Position numbers and translations under genes: made by a program
Notes under the pieces: model-generated
The model's input: the letters and a program-made list of their open reading frames with translations, nothing else
Told to the model about the DNA's origin: nothing
The model's database searches: none
Assembly: GCA_036365455.1 (NCBI GenBank)
Contig: JAWQUS010000023.1
Location: 4,464,001-4,528,000 of the forward strand
Direction: 5' to 3'
Source of the DNA: Macrosoma leucophasiata
Lineage: Eukaryota > Arthropoda > Insecta > Lepidoptera > Hedylidae
DNA: 64,000 nucleotides
Part shown: positions 10,580-22,624 of the stretch, piece after piece
Numbering within the stretch: position 1 is the first letter of the stretch
Layout of the letters: each line of letters begins with the position of its first letter

Positions 10580-11095
10580 AAAGGAGATGTTGCAAAAATG
10601 TATGGACCTCCGGCCATGTATTGTACACAATATTATTAACTGGCAAAATCAATATAAAAACGTTTTTTACTGCATATTTTCACTTATTTGGCTTTGTTTG
10701 CAGTTACAAAATATTATTTGCAGTTAGAATTGCAACTCAAATCAACATGGCGAATATGGCGGGCGATGTCATTTTGACATTTTAATTTTTTAAATTGTTT
10801 TTTGATTAGATAGAACTTGGAGAAAAAAGTAATATTTTCTGAATACTATCGAAATCGATTTCATGTGTTAATACTAAGAACTTAAACTAATCGATTTCCA
10901 ATTTAAAGAAGCGGTGGCTGTTTCGCCGCCATGTTGAATATAGTTGAAAATGATAAAATCGTTTGAATTAAATGTGGTAGTAACTCTAAAATATATACTT
11001 GAATAAATAAATTGCATTTTTTTCGGATTCTTCTTAAATTTACCCATTTTTTGAGGATGTGTACGATCTAGAGCCGAGCTCGCAACATCTCATTT
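10580..11095 (+). mobile_element. MITE-G copy 3, full length
   Basis: 516 bp with terminal inverted repeats aaaggagatgttgc and gcaacatctcattt. It is the reference copy for the family and has no transposase. The open frame 10576-10785 inside it is not conserved in the other copies. Confidence 0.82.
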
Positions 11096-11794
11096 AACAC
11101 TTCAGAACTATTACAACTACTTTACATCAATAGAACGAAGGAATGCCCAATCAATTTCAATGCAGCAGCTCGCTGTAAAACATACACACGCACATACGCG
11201 CAAAAATATACTTCCAAGCTGCGCTGGCGGTCTACTCTCCCTCCATCTTACGATTTTTCGGTCAGGTCACATCTCCGGACATGAATTTAATTTCTTTTAC
11301 CCATCACAAATAGTGCAAAGCCGCAAAAGAAGTTTTCGCTTTGTTTTCACTATGTTCTGTTAAATTATGCACATGTGAATCTTCGTACCAAGTCCCGTGC
11401 CCACACTCTGCGAACCCAGTAAGGAACTTTTACATTTAGGTAAGTATACTAAGTATAGGCCTTAACTCAGTACGCAATAAACTTATTTTAATCGATTTGA
11501 TATCTCAACGATAATCGATAATGTTTCTGACGTATCCACATTCGTCGGTATCGAGAGATTACTATCAAGATATATTATGTCCATTTAATAGTTCGTACCG
11601 ACTAATTAGGAGGCCTGAGATAAATTAAGGTATTTACTGCCAGAGGCAAAGCTTTTGTTGTATAAAGGTTGTTTAGTAATATTGGCTTATATTATTGTTG
11701 AAAATGCAATGTACTATTTCTAAGTGCTTGTCAATTTATAAAGGTTTGCTTGCACCATAGTAATTATTCATGTTACGGTTTTTGTTCAAATTGT
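11096..11794. other. unassigned sequence
   Basis: Low-copy within this window. The 67-codon frame at 11160-11363 shows no recognisable domain or splice context that I trust. Confidence 0.3.
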
Positions 11795-11918
11795 TACTGG
11801 TGCTAGATCTCCAGTGACCGGTGAATGCACCATCGCCTTAACTACTTGCCGTTAAATGGTAGTGTTCTGGTCAGGTGGTACATTATCGCCTGATCTCACC
11901 AGGCCTCAGGAGTGTAAG
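11795..11918 (+). mobile_element. SINE-A copy, 3' end missing, internally deleted
   Basis: Keeps ttactggtgctagatctcc, ttgccgttaaatggtag and aggcctcaggagtg. It is followed by the tRNA-like pair. Confidence 0.65.
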
Positions 11919-11939
11919 AAATTAAAAAAATAGTGGCAA

Positions 11940-12200
11940 GAACAAATTGGCTTCGGACAGGAATCGAACCTGCGACATCAGGATGCAAAGCCTATCATAT
12001 CGGTTTTATATCTATTAGGTAATTAGTTATCAATGGCTGTCGTTCACTGATCCCAAGTCGGTTAAATCAAAAATGGATAGAGAAATTCGATGCTCAGGTG
12101 CGTGCTTCGGTAGCTTAGTGGTAAAGTGGCTGGACTGGATATCCTGAGGACGCCGTCGTTCCCTGCCCGAAGTCAATTTTCTCTTTCCATTTAATTTTTA
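11940..12200. repeat. head-to-head tRNA-like pair
   Basis: At 11947-11990 a reverse-strand tRNA 3' half is visible (ggaatcgaacctgcgac, the complement of a B-box/T-arm, inside ttggcttcgga...). At 12112-12190 a forward unit runs from cttcggtagcttagtggtaa (A-box-like) to cccgaagtcaattttctctt. The units point away from each other and resemble the tight palindrome at 60601-60780, with a longer spacer and more decay. Confidence 0.55.
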
Positions 12201-12212
12201 ATTTCTAAATTC

Positions 12213-12650
12213 TCTCGTGTGTTGCCAGTGATAACTTATGAGACAGAAACGTGGTCGCTCACTATGGGCCTCATAAGAAGGCTCAAGGTCACTCAGAGAG
12301 CAATGGAGAGAGCTATGCTTGGAGTTTCTCTGCGAGATCGAATCAGAAATGAGGAGATCCGCATGAGACATAGCTCACCGAATAGCGAGACTCAAGTGGC
12401 AGTGGGCACGGCACATAGCTCAACGAACGGACGGCCGTTGGGGCAGAGCAGTTCTCGAGTGGCGACCGCGTACCGGAAAGCGAAGTGTGGGCAGGCCTCC
12501 CACAAGATGGACCGACGACCTGGTGAAGGTCGCGGGCAATCGCTGGATGAGGGCGGCCCAGGACCGTTCGTTGTGGCATTCTTTGGCGGAGGCCTTTGTT
12601 CAGCAGTGGGCGTCTTTTGGTGAAAAATTAGATTATTACAATTGTCTCAA
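12213..12650 (+). pseudogene. RTE-like LINE, RT C-terminal remnant (frameshifted)
   Basis: The first frame (from about 12213) encodes TYETETWSLTMGLIRRLKVTQ and LRDRIRNEEIR, typical of the region after the RT palm. A frameshift near 12365 moves the continuation. The third part, from 12487, reads GRPPTRWTDDLVKVAG, MRAAQDRSLWHSLAEAFVQQWASFG. No catalytic motif is retained. A piece of the same 3' end recurs at 38507-38600. Confidence 0.8.
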
Positions 12651-14417
12651 ACGTACTTCTAACATTAATAACTTAGGTACTGATGGACTGATAAATTATA
12701 AGCTTTTATGTTCATTTGCTGTCCACAAATAAACATTGAGGAATCACCCATCGACGTGTTTCGGGTTCGCCATATAAGCTGTCGTCCGGTGATCAGTGAC
12801 CGCCGCGCTGCCTTGCCGCGGGCGTCTTACGACACCGCCTCGCCCCCAAACCTGACGTACAGTCGGGGAGAAAACGCTTTTGTATATCACATTTTTACCG
12901 ACTTCAATAAGGAGGAGGTTCTTAATTTGGTTGGCATTTTTTTAAGTCGGTTTACGGACAATAATTTTAAGTGATAAATAACGCCATAAGAAAACATGCG
13001 CCACACAGCCGAACGCTTAAGCTGATCGTGCCTCTATCGCTTGTTCCACACTTTCGTTTCCACGCTCGGCTTATTCGGAACGTGATACTTTTTCGTGTGT
13101 GCAACCAGCATTCATCGATTTATAAGTATTACCACTCAAAGTATGAGTGAGTGAGCTACCCGAACGCGTTGTCGTTGACGGTTGTAGGTTGTAATGCTAA
13201 ATGCATAAACATGTTTTTTTTTTGCTTTGACTGGCACCGACTCCAGAAATAACGGATTTTAAATAGTAAGTAGATACTTATATGATTTTCAGTAACTACG
13301 CTAATGCATTTTAATAAATCTTTATTTTGAAATCATAAAAATATTATTTACAACGTTTTGGTGTTAGTTTAAACTTGTACATTATGTATAAGAGGTAGAT
13401 GTAGTTTTAAAGTCGGTTTTTTTTTTAAATAGTTAATATGTGATCATTTTTGGTAATGTTTTTTTTAACGACCAAGACATAAAAAATAATAACTACTAAG
13501 TATCAGAATTTTTAAAACACTTCATGCTTAATCATCGGCTGTAGCATTTCTGCATAAGTTGTTTGTTTAAAATTTAAACACTGTCGTTAACATTATTATT
13601 TGAATACGTTTTACATCATAATCGAACCAAATATAAATATATTTATGAGTCTATTTATAAATATTTATTTATGTTAAGTATTTCTTACACAACTGTACTC
13701 ATACACGCGGTCACTTGCAAATATTTTACTTACATTTATTTCAGTGTCGGTAATTTATGTAGTTCTTGAAATAGTTGATTATTACTACATTCTTCAGAGT
13801 ATATATTTGGATTGTCTCTGTTAGAAGAAATGCATCATCTGAGGAATGGTTTTGTGTTAAAATAAATATAATATTTTATTCCATTTTACCCACTTTGCTG
13901 ACCGCATTGGTACGATTTTCCAAGATGCCAATTGCTTCTCTCGGAGTTTGGTAATGTACTAGGTGAATATTATTATACCTATTGGTAAGCAGACTCTCCA
14001 ATATTTTTTGATTAATTTTTCTTAGGAATGTAATTAAAGTATCAACACTATCGTTTTACTCAATGCAATCAACTTATCCTAAAGTTCGTTTAACACAATA
14101 TAAATGAATGTTATTACCCAATCAAAAGAAGTAAACATTTTTTGGAAAATACCCACGATGCTGCATGATACGGGTCAAGATTTTTGAGGGTCAAGGGCGA
14201 CCGAGATCCTTATTTCCTAGATACCGATAAATTCTTGTTAGAAGCCTTATCTGACATACATTTCTAAATAGTGTTCCAGTGTTCTGTTTCCTGAAATACT
14301 GTTGTTTGTATTTGTATTGTAGGAACTGATGGCAATCTTTGAGGGCAAGGGCGGCTTAACCTATAGTGCAGGGTGTGCAATGCACTCGGGCGCCGCCGTC
14401 TCAGGGGGCGCCGCGGC
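12651..14417. other. gene-free AT-rich stretch
   Basis: No gene supported. Around 12895-12960 lies an accgacttcaataaggagga block, a sequence I associate with lepidopteran repeats. The rest has no structure I can assign. Confidence 0.35.
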
Positions 14418-14645
14418 CGCAGTACAAATATGAACAGTATAGAAACTACGTACAAAACGTTCGAAATGGCACACTAACACAAACATGCGCATCGACGCTC
14501 GATGTAGCGAGTGACTCAGTACTGCAGTACTGCAGTCAGCACCGCGAGAACCGTTTAGAGGCCTCGTCGATGCGCATGTTTGTGTGAGTGTGTCGTTTCA
14601 AGGTTTTGTACGTAGTTTCCACACTGTTCATATTTTCATTGTGCC
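14418..14645. mobile_element. MITE-E copy 2, long inverted termini
   Basis: Arms of about 90 bp: cagtacaaatatgaacagt to atgcgcatcgacg, against cgtcgatgcgcatg to cactgttcatattttcattg. The loop includes the short palindrome cagtactgcagtactg. Confidence 0.78.
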
Positions 14646-15298
14646 GTGGCGCTCTCTGAAACAGCTAAGAGCATCGTCTTGGACCATCATGGTACAACAA
14701 TGATATGTCAGAAGCGAAGCCTAGGAGGGCCCAGGGTTTCATTCCACACGGGCGCTACACGAGCTAGAGCCGCCCGTGGTTGATAGCTATAGCGTTGGCT
14801 TTTGTGATCTTTCGGCTGATATTCATCTTATATGTTTGGCCTACAGATATTTGTTTCGGATCGAAACCCGACCCCCAGTGTAGTAGTAGTGGCCTCCTAA
14901 TACTTGACTACAGATTCTAACATAATAAAGATAAGAAAGAAATACCTACTTATGTACCTAAAACCCACTGGGTAACTTGGAAGTTAATCACCCAATAAGT
15001 CAACTGCATTTTATTTTTGAACACTGACAACACTCAATTCTTACGAAATATCTTAAAATGCACTCGTCTCTAACCATGCAATTTATTCGTGATTTGGTGT
15101 GTTGGGCAACAAATGGGCACAGGATAGATTATTATAGTGAATTGCGGATCACAGTGAACGTATGTGACAATATGAAGGACGTAGAACGGTGTTTATTTTC
15201 TATCGATCTTCATTGAGTGAACTCCTCTTTACCGGTGTTTCCAGAAAGACATAAAGAAACGAGAAAAATATTTATTTTTATTTATTATTTTTTTAAAT
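14646..15298. other. unassigned sequence with a SINE-C trace
   Basis: Around 14828-14890 tttggcctacagatatttgt resembles the SINE-C body at 6155. Otherwise nothing is recognised. Confidence 0.35.
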
Positions 15299-15425
15299 GT
15301 ACATTTCGCAGTATTTTTATTTCTCACAAGGATCACTTCTCAAAAAGTGCATTTCTTACAAGGAGCACTTCTCAAAATGTGCATTTCTTACAAGGAGCAT
15401 TTTTCAAAATGTGCATTTCGCAGTA
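15299..15425 (+). repeat. minisatellite, period about 32 bp
   Basis: Two close units gtgcatttcttacaaggagc + acttctcaaaat, a diverged unit before them and the start of another after. The long frames 15217-15571 simply read through it. Confidence 0.75.
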
Positions 15426-15587
15426 TGATGGCCTCGCTTGTTTTTTTTTTTAATTTTGTGGCTTTTTCAATATTTTTTTGTCTGGCTGAACGACGTTTGC
15501 CGGATCAGCTAGTAATAGGTATAATATATGTATATTTTTTTAATAAACGCTATTTAGCCATGGCTAAATGAGATGACTTAATTTATT

Positions 15588-15752
15588 TTCAATGTTATGG
15601 AAGTGGCAAACTAGCATGCAGTTCACATTGATGTTAAGTGTTGATTGCAGCCTATAGACACCACACAAAGATCAAGTTCAAAATGCAGATGCGTTACCAC
15701 TCCTGAGGCCTAAGGTGTTATGCCGCTGTGCGGAAATTGCAGTGCCTTCCGG
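15588..15752 (-). mobile_element. SINE-A, 3' half
   Basis: Reverse copy from aatgttatggaagtggcaaa through gatgcgttaccactcctgag to ggaaattgcagtgcc. The 5' half is absent. Confidence 0.8.
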
Positions 15753-15771
15753 CAGCATAAAGCAGTAAAAC

Positions 15772-16135
15772 TTCTTCTTCTTTTAGTGGCTCTCCAACTA
15801 GTGAAGGTTGGTTGTCAGTACGGAAAACTTTAATCTGTCCTTCGCGAGACGAAATAGTTCATCGGCGCTGTTGATGCCGGTCCACTCGCGAATATTGCGT
15901 AGCCACGACTTTTTTCTACGGCCTACTGATCTTTTTCCAGCCACTTTGCCCATCATTATAAGTTGCAGCAGTTAGTATCTGTCATGTCGCATAATAGGAC
16001 CTAAATAACCAACTTTTCTCTGTTTGATGGTTTGCATGATTTGGCGCTTCTGACCAGCACGACAGTGAACTTCTTCGTTTGTAACTTTGTGTGTCCAACT
16101 AATAACCAGCATGCGTCAGTAGGTCGACATTTCAA
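15772..16135 (-). pseudogene. LINE RT C-terminal remnant
   Basis: The reverse strand reads, with stops, a conserved non-LTR tail: THKVTNEEVHCRAGQKRQIM, then KVAGKRSVGRRKKSWLRNIR, EWTGINSADELFRLAKDR and FSVLTTNLH. The order matches the post-RT tail of insect LINEs. It is not functional. Clade uncertain. Confidence 0.72.
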
Positions 16136-16218
16136 AGTCTTCAATTCGTTAAAAGTTTTTCATTTAAAATTAAGTAGTTTTTCGTTAAAGGCTTTCAATT
16201 AGTTAAGTAAAACTAAAG

Positions 16219-17512
16219 AAAGGTAATAATAAAGTTTCTTCGCATTTTTTAAGATAATTCAAAACATTTTTTAATACAGTTTATTTAAATTTAACTAAAG
16301 TACGTATGTACCATTTTGTTCGATAACCTTTTGCCATCTTGTAGGTAGGGACATGATCCCATTGCTATAAAAATTTTGGGACTTCTCATCAAAATACCGC
16401 GACAAGTGGCTTTGGCAGTCCTCTCGTGATGTTAACCTAACATTGCATAAAGAATTCTGAAGAGACCGAAACAGGTGGAAATCTGAAGGTGCAAGGTCAG
16501 GACTATACGGCAGATGCATTAACACCTCCCAGCCAAACTATCTTAATTTTTGTTGAGTGGCTATAGATGTGTGAGGTCTAGCGTTATCATGATGAAACAC
16601 CACACCCCTTCTGTTGATTAATTCTGGCCGCTTTCTCTCAACTTCTTGCTTTAATCTTATCAGTTGTTCGCAGTAGAGTTCAGAATCGATAGTCCTGCCT
16701 GGTGGTAATAGCTCATAATGAATAATGCCCTTCCAATCCCACCACACACACCTTACCACCACCAACATCACCTTATTGCGAGTTAACCCGGGTTTCGCCA
16801 CAGTCTGTGAAGCCTGACCGGCCTTTGACCATGACCTTTTCGCACGTTCTTGTCGTACGTGATCAACTTTTCATCACCAGTTATCAGTTTTTTCAAAAAT
16901 GATTCGGTTTCATTACGTCGTAATAAAGAATCACAAATGAGTACACGGTTCATTAGGTTTCTTTCAGTGAGCTCGTGAGGTACCCAAATATCGAGCTTTT
17001 TTTTGTACCCAGGTTTTTTCAAATGCGCCAAAACTGTTTTGTGATCAATTCTCAGTTCTTCAGCTACGTCGTAATTACTGATATGTCGATCTTGCTCCAC
17101 TTTTTCAAAAATGGCATTCATTTTATCTGTAATAGGGCGACCAGAGCGAGGTGCATCCTTGAGATCAAAATTTCCGGATTGAAAACGCTTATACCAAATT
17201 TGTGCTACTCTCTCAGACACTGCACTAGGTCCATAAACATAACAAATTTTTTTCGCTGCTTGCGTTGCATTTTTACCTTTTTTGTAGTAAAATTTTAAAA
17301 TGTATCGAATTTCTTCATTAGATTCACTCATCTTGACAGTACGAAAAACAAATGAAAATCACACATTTGCCTAAATTGAATTTGGAATTATGTTCTTTAA
17401 AATTTTAACTTTCAATGATACCAAAACCAGCCAGATACAAATACTACAGCCAAAGAGATTTTATTACAAGTTCATACATAGTATAATGCGAAAAAACTTT
17501 TTCCCCAACCTA
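16219..17512 (-). mobile_element. mariner-family transposon, broken
   Basis: About 1.29 kb, the usual mariner size. The right end reads, in reverse, aggttggggaaaaagttttt; the left end (aggtaataataaagtttctt) is its decayed partner. The transposase lies on the reverse strand in three frames. 17331-16783 starts MSESNEEIRYILKF and carries the helix-turn-helix region, WVPHELTERN and the first catalytic Asp in TGDEK. 16801-16538 carries HHDNARPHTS with the second Asp. 16525-16295 carries YSPDLAPSDFHLF with the third Asp, consistent with the mariner DD34D triad. Frameshifts near 16800 and 16530 disable it. Confidence 0.9.
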
Positions 17513-17764
17513 TTATAATGCGTTTTAACAACTCCACCATGAGGCATGCTTAATTGCATGCCCTGCTTCCTGCACCCAACAAGGACAGACCGGGCGCCCT
17601 TGAGACTGCCAAGGCATGCCAAATCAAGGGCCAGTCCCTTTCATCAAGATACCGCTTAAATGTCGGTTAAAATATCTTCTTTTATTTATAGTTACACTGA
17701 TGTATCAAGTTCAACTTCGTATTGGATTTTTTCATATGGCTAAAAAGTGGATGATTGATATGGC

Positions 17765-18030
17765 TTTACTGGTGATAGAGCTCCAGTGACGGAGCTCGCA
17801 TTACCTAATATACTTGCCGCTAAATGGCAGTGTTCAGCACTATCGTGTTCCGGTCAGGTGGTCAATGTACGGCTCTGTTATTTCTGGCACATAGGCAGAA
17901 CATCTTAGGCCTCAGGAGTGGTAACGGATCTGCATTTTAGCTTTTAGTCTTTGTGTGGGTGTCTAATGGCTGCAGTCATCACTTAACATCAATGTGAACT
18001 GCATGCTTGTTTGCCACTTCCAATACATAT
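17765..18030 (+). mobile_element. SINE-A copy with a 5' deletion
   Basis: Starts tttactggtgatagagctcc. About 16 bp after the hairpin (the gcgtaggcaccacc part) is missing. The tail is T-rich instead of poly(A), probably from later mutation. Confidence 0.82.
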
Positions 18031-18215
18031 TTTTTTTTAAATAAACTTTGATATATTTAGAAGTCGGACCATAGATCTTTAGTTATTGGATCTAAGCTAC
18101 CGACTTCTAACTATTACAAACACGGAATAGATCCTTATTTATCTATTCTGTGATTACATAGCATGACTGGCATTGTTCCTTGAGATGAAATCTCTATTCT
18201 GTTATTTTTCACTTT

Positions 18216-18831
18216 TTAGGGTTCCGTAGTAAACAAGAAATCCTTATAGTTTCGCCATGTTTGTCTGTCTGTCTGTCCGTCTGTCCGGGTGCGCAAAAAC
18301 TGTTGGTACTAGAGACTAGAAATTCGGCACCAGTAGACACCTTAATCACGCCGACAAAGTGGTAGAATAAAACCATGAAAAATAACATTATTTGGGGTAC
18401 CTCCCCTACATGTACCGCGCGGATATTTTGTTATTTATCGTTTTCTATATAGTGTGGTATATTGCTGGATAGGTCTTTTAAAAATGTTAGGGGTGTTCTC
18501 ATATAATTTCGTCGATCGTGACTTATTAAGCCTTAAAGTGCCTATTTTCGTTAGAATCAAGTGTCCCCCCCTCTACCAACTACACTGTTATTGTTAGAAA
18601 TTCAAACGTAACGGCAATAGTAGCTACATATAACGAAATTAAAAGGAAAACTATCACACTTAGGTTGGCTTTACTAGTTTGCGAGTGATAGTGGACCAAA
18701 TATATGAGTAATACTGGAAATTTTTAAACAACTCCGTAGAAAATATATTTATTTTTCATTTCTTTAATCAAACCTAAAAACTACGGAACCCTAAACTGCG
18801 CGTGGGCCGACATGCACTTGTCCGGTTTTTA
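18216..18831 (+). repeat. repeat I, copy 1 (about 0.6 kb)
   Basis: Collinear with 40086-40712 through its length. The edges carry gggttccgtagt and actacggaaccct, a short inverted pair, followed by gcgcgtgggccgacatgcac and cttgtccggttttt. Contains gtctgtctgtctgtcc. Non-coding. Confidence 0.75.
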
Positions 18832-19372
18832 TTAGTGATGCAATTGAATAGTTTTTGAAGTCGGTATTTTCTTAAGTTTAGTTAAGCTTGCTGTCAATGA
18901 TACAGCGCTTCCTTTGCCAGGTTTTGTAATTTTGTACCATTGTGAATTTTGTAGGTATTCAGTTTGGCAACGTGATGGTACCTAACGACGTGACTGAGCG
19001 GGGCTTAAAGACATGATTCAATATACCTACCTATTAATATAATTTAATTCTCATGCGAACCAGATTAAGCGAACGGCTATCCTTCAGGATTACCTTCTTA
19101 GGTTAAATATATGCATAAATGTCATTAAATTAAAACGATCGTTAAAATTGTTATGGCGCATTTATTACTGCTTTAGGTATAAAATCGTGTTACGATCGAT
19201 TATGTGATAAGCAAATTAAACATAAAGTTGCAATGGTAAGCCCGCCGGCGCCTGTGACAGCAAGCTTATTATGAAATTCTATAAAAATTGTATACCTATT
19301 TACCGGCCAAACCCGATTTAAGGCGAAACTAGTCTTGCCTAGGCTAAACTAGTTCAAATAAACTAATCTTAC
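18832..19372. other. unassigned sequence
   Basis: No gene or repeat recognised. Confidence 0.35.
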
Positions 19373-19614
19373 TACTGGTGGTAGAGTTCCAGTGACGGAG
19401 CTCGCGGGCGTAGGCACCACCGCATTACCTAATACACTTGCCGCTTAATGGTATTGTTCAGCACTATCGTGTTCCGGTCAGGTGAATGTACTCAGAAGTG
19501 GTAACGCATCTGCATTTTCGACCTCTGATCTTTGTGTGTCTATGGGCTGCAGTCATCACTTAACGTCAATGTGAACTGCATGCTTGTTTGCCACTTTCAT
19601 TACATTAAAAAAAA
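19373..19614 (+). mobile_element. SINE-A copy with a central deletion
   Basis: Starts tactggtggtagagttcc and ends in eight A residues. The segment between caggtg and agaagtggtaacgc, containing the cggcacagaggc block, is missing. Confidence 0.85.
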
Positions 19615-20037
19615 CAGATGTTTGACTCTAGATAAGATATTTAAATAGAACCCCAAATATTATTTTTCACTTCGTATAGATACAATTTTCTTTATTTCAA
19701 CTCTTTATCTTTTAATTCATGAGTAGTAGCGACTTTTACTGTTGTTTTATGACATGGGGGCACTTAAACCATAAAACAATTCGAGATAAACCATCACACG
19801 CTATCAAGACTACGAAAGCGAATGCGTGTTAAGAGATATCGTAATAAACAAACATTGGAACAATTCCTACGGCCTTTTCGCCATCAAAATCTCGGGTCAG
19901 CTTAGGAATGTGGTGTCGACATTATGTGAACAGAATCCGTCAAGAGCGTATTGTATGTATAGACGGGTTCCGGAAAACTTTATGTATTACAAAACTTTCA
20001 AAATTTTCCAAACGAATTTCCCAATTTGCCAACTTAT
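19615..20037. other. unassigned sequence
   Basis: The open frame at 19826-20104 shows no domain and runs into an inverted-repeat element. Confidence 0.3.
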
Positions 20038-20173
20038 TAGCCGAATACTCAAACGTCACTCAATTTTAAGCAACGCTCAAATGTGCGATATCTCTATCGT
20101 TTGAACGTGTTTTATAAAGACAGAAGACTTTTAAGTCCCACTTAGATTTGAGTGACGTTTGAGTATTTGGCCG
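20038..20173. mobile_element. MITE-R, short inverted-repeat element
   Basis: The ends gccgaatactcaaacgtcac and gtgacgtttgagtatttggc are reverse complements with one mismatch, about 135 bp overall. A single copy here. Confidence 0.6.
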
Positions 20174-20196
20174 TATGTTGTTCACATGGATGGTAA

Positions 20197-20345
20197 ATAA
20201 TTACTGCAGTCTATAGATGTCTACGTCAAACAAGAACTGGAGGTAAATAAAGATGCGTTCCCAAACCTGAGGGTAAAGTTGTTTTGCCTCTATGATGGTT
20301 ATTATGGGGCTGTATTTACAATAGCGCGGCACACTACCATTTTGC
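20197..20345 (-). mobile_element. SINE-A, old degenerate copy
   Basis: Recognised by actgcagtctatagatgtct, aagatgcgttcccaaacctg and ggggctgtatttac in the reverse order expected of SINE-A. Confidence 0.55.
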
Positions 20346-20927
20346 GGGAGATAGATTAGATAGGATGATGAAATGGTGTCTACGACCTCTAGCTTCGGCG
20401 TGCTTCGGCATGCTTCTAGCGGTCTTTGCTTAGCAAAGTTCATTTTTCGAAAGTGATGTAAGAGTATGACGTGACTGTGAAACGAAATTATAATAGAGTT
20501 ATGTCCTAAGTACAAAATCAGTACTTTTATCATATCGTATGAAAATGTAATGCAAATGGAGTGTAAAAGTACAAACTTGGTACAACAATGTAATTTACGA
20601 AAATTGGAGTATTATATTTATGAGAAACAGATTTCTAAAATGACGAGAAATAGTGACATAAAAGTTAACTGAAAAATTTGAATATTTTAACTTTTAGAAT
20701 CTTTATACAATTTCCAACAACTTTCAGTATGTCAACGTTAAACAAAAACGCAGCATTGACGAAGATATTTTAACATTTCTTGATTTCATCATTCAGTTCA
20801 CTCACAGAATAGATAAATAATATTCCCTGAATTCACCGGTGTCGTACACTCTGTGACGTCATAAAGTGCTGCAATTTTACGTTTTGAAACGTTAGGTATA
20901 TTTTAACAACGATCACTTACTGACTAA
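20346..20927. other. unassigned AT-rich sequence
   Basis: Nothing recognised. Confidence 0.35.
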
Positions 20928-21061
20928 TCCCCCTTATTCATCATAAACGTTTTAGCTATAGAATGCTTTGTCTTTGTCACTTGCACTGTCGAATGTGCAG
21001 GATAGAAAAAGAAAAAGGAGAGATTAGCAACACTTTAGCTAAAATACGTTTATGAATAAGG
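20928..21061 (-). mobile_element. MITE-F copy
   Basis: Terminal repeats cccccttattcat and acgtttatgaataag. The body agagattagcaacactttag matches 24508-24653 in reverse. Confidence 0.78.
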
Positions 21062-21734
21062 TATATGTATCCAATGCTTTTTAGAAAATCAATAGAAATA
21101 AATTTGTCAACAACCCTATTGAAAGTATTTAAAAGTTGGACTTTATATATTTTCAAATAATCAGTAATTGTGTTAAATTTTTTCCTTAAAATCAGAAAAA
21201 AATTGAATACCGCTTTCAGACACCGTGTTTTAAGGGTTTTCTTTTTAAGATGGCAATGGAACCCCAAAAATGCTAATAACACCTTATACAGATACGGCGC
21301 CGTAATTACGTACACGAAAAATAATTATATTTTTTAATCAATGTTAATTATGTTTTCATATAGATATTTTAATGAGGCGTGAAGTTAGTTTTACTAATTA
21401 CTGTAATCCGATTGATTTATTTGCTTATCTAAAATAATTATTTTTTTTTATTGACGGTAGTAGGCCACTATGTTGATAGGTCAGTTTTTATTAAATCAAT
21501 AATTTACTAGTGATGAAGTAACAAGTTACGGTGTCGGGACGTGACGACCATCGCCCACTTAGGGAGGAGATTTTTTCCGGTATTGCAGACAGTCAACCGA
21601 ACAATGGTGGACCAACCATTCCGATAGTAAATACAATAATGCAGGGTGGGTAGCAGCGTCCCGCGATAAAACTACCACTACTGCGATCAATAGCCCGCTC
21701 GCCAAGCGTGGCGATGGCATCTTTGAGGAAGGCT
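21062..21734. other. unassigned sequence
   Basis: The reverse frame 20977-21315 partly reads MITE-F. Near 21535 gtgtcgggacgtgacgacc resembles 38133-38155, a short shared repeat. Confidence 0.35.
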
Positions 21735-22140
21735 TTTATTTCTTTATTCAATCTTTATTGCAACAACATATAAAACATATGAGCAATTGGCGGACTTAAC
21801 ACTAAAAGCGCCCTCTGCCACTCAACCATTGATAGTGAGAAAAAAAATGGTAGGCGGCATTAATAAAAAAATCGGAAATAATAGCTTTATACATACACTT
21901 AACACTATTATATAAATAAATAAATAAACATATACATATATGTGTGTACACATATACTGACCAAATACTAACATTACGATCCTATAATGGATGATGATTT
22001 AGCCAATACTAACTATTTTGAAAATATGCTTTGACCGTTTTTTTAATGCTGCTTTTGAAGTGTGTCGACGTATATCCTCCGGAAGAGCATTCCACAAACG
22101 GACTACCTACTTGGATTCCAAATGAGCTAGATGCAAAGCC
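21735..22140 (-). pseudogene. LINE 3' end with RT C-terminal tail
   Basis: On the reverse strand 22120-22005 reads VRLWNALPEDIRRHTSKAA then LKKRSKHIFKIVSIG and a stop, the usual last residues of a non-LTR RT protein. A 3' UTR of about 270 bp follows. Part of that UTR (gcggacttaacactaaaagcg) resembles 39575-39620. Truncated by MITE-D at 22179. Confidence 0.65.
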
Positions 22141-22178
22141 GGAACTATGAAGTGTTTTATCTAGCAGTCTTAAAAGGC

Positions 22179-22381
22179 TATTACACGACACGGTATTCAG
22201 ATTCCGGCAGAAAGGGTGGGCGTGGCCTCGCGCCGGGTTGCCGCTTACTACATTATCCGGTCGCAGTACAAATAAATACACAGGCCGCACCGGTCGCCCT
22301 AATTAGGGCCCTAACTCCGTAAATGCTATTACACTACCCTGACCATTGCTATCGTACCCTAAATACCGTGCCGTGTAATAA
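22179..22381 (-). mobile_element. MITE-D copy, full length
   Basis: Reverse copy from ctattacacgacacggtatt to ataccgtgccgtgtaata, with gccgggttgccgcttac and gtcgccctaattagggccc inside. Confidence 0.82.
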
Positions 22382-22571
22382 GTCCTTTACGATGGAAAAG
22401 GTAATAAGTAATAGTTTACGTGAACCCTATAAGGTTCTGTTTCTTTCCTCTGAAGGAAAAACAAAAACCTTACGGGATTTCTTGTGAGTCAGTTTGTCTG
22501 TTTTCCAAAAAAAATTGCAGGCTGCATGTCTGAGCATTGCACCAATCAAAATAAACTTATCTTCGTAAAAC

Positions 22572-22622
22572 GTACCTGCACACCTGTAATCTCCGAAGGG
22601 GTAGGAATGCATTCAAGCATAC
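22572..22622 (-). mobile_element. SINE-B 3' fragment
   Basis: Matches the tail of SINE-B in reverse (tgtaatctccgaaggggtag, gcattcaagcatac). Abuts a SINE-A copy. Confidence 0.7.
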
Positions 22623-22624
22623 AT

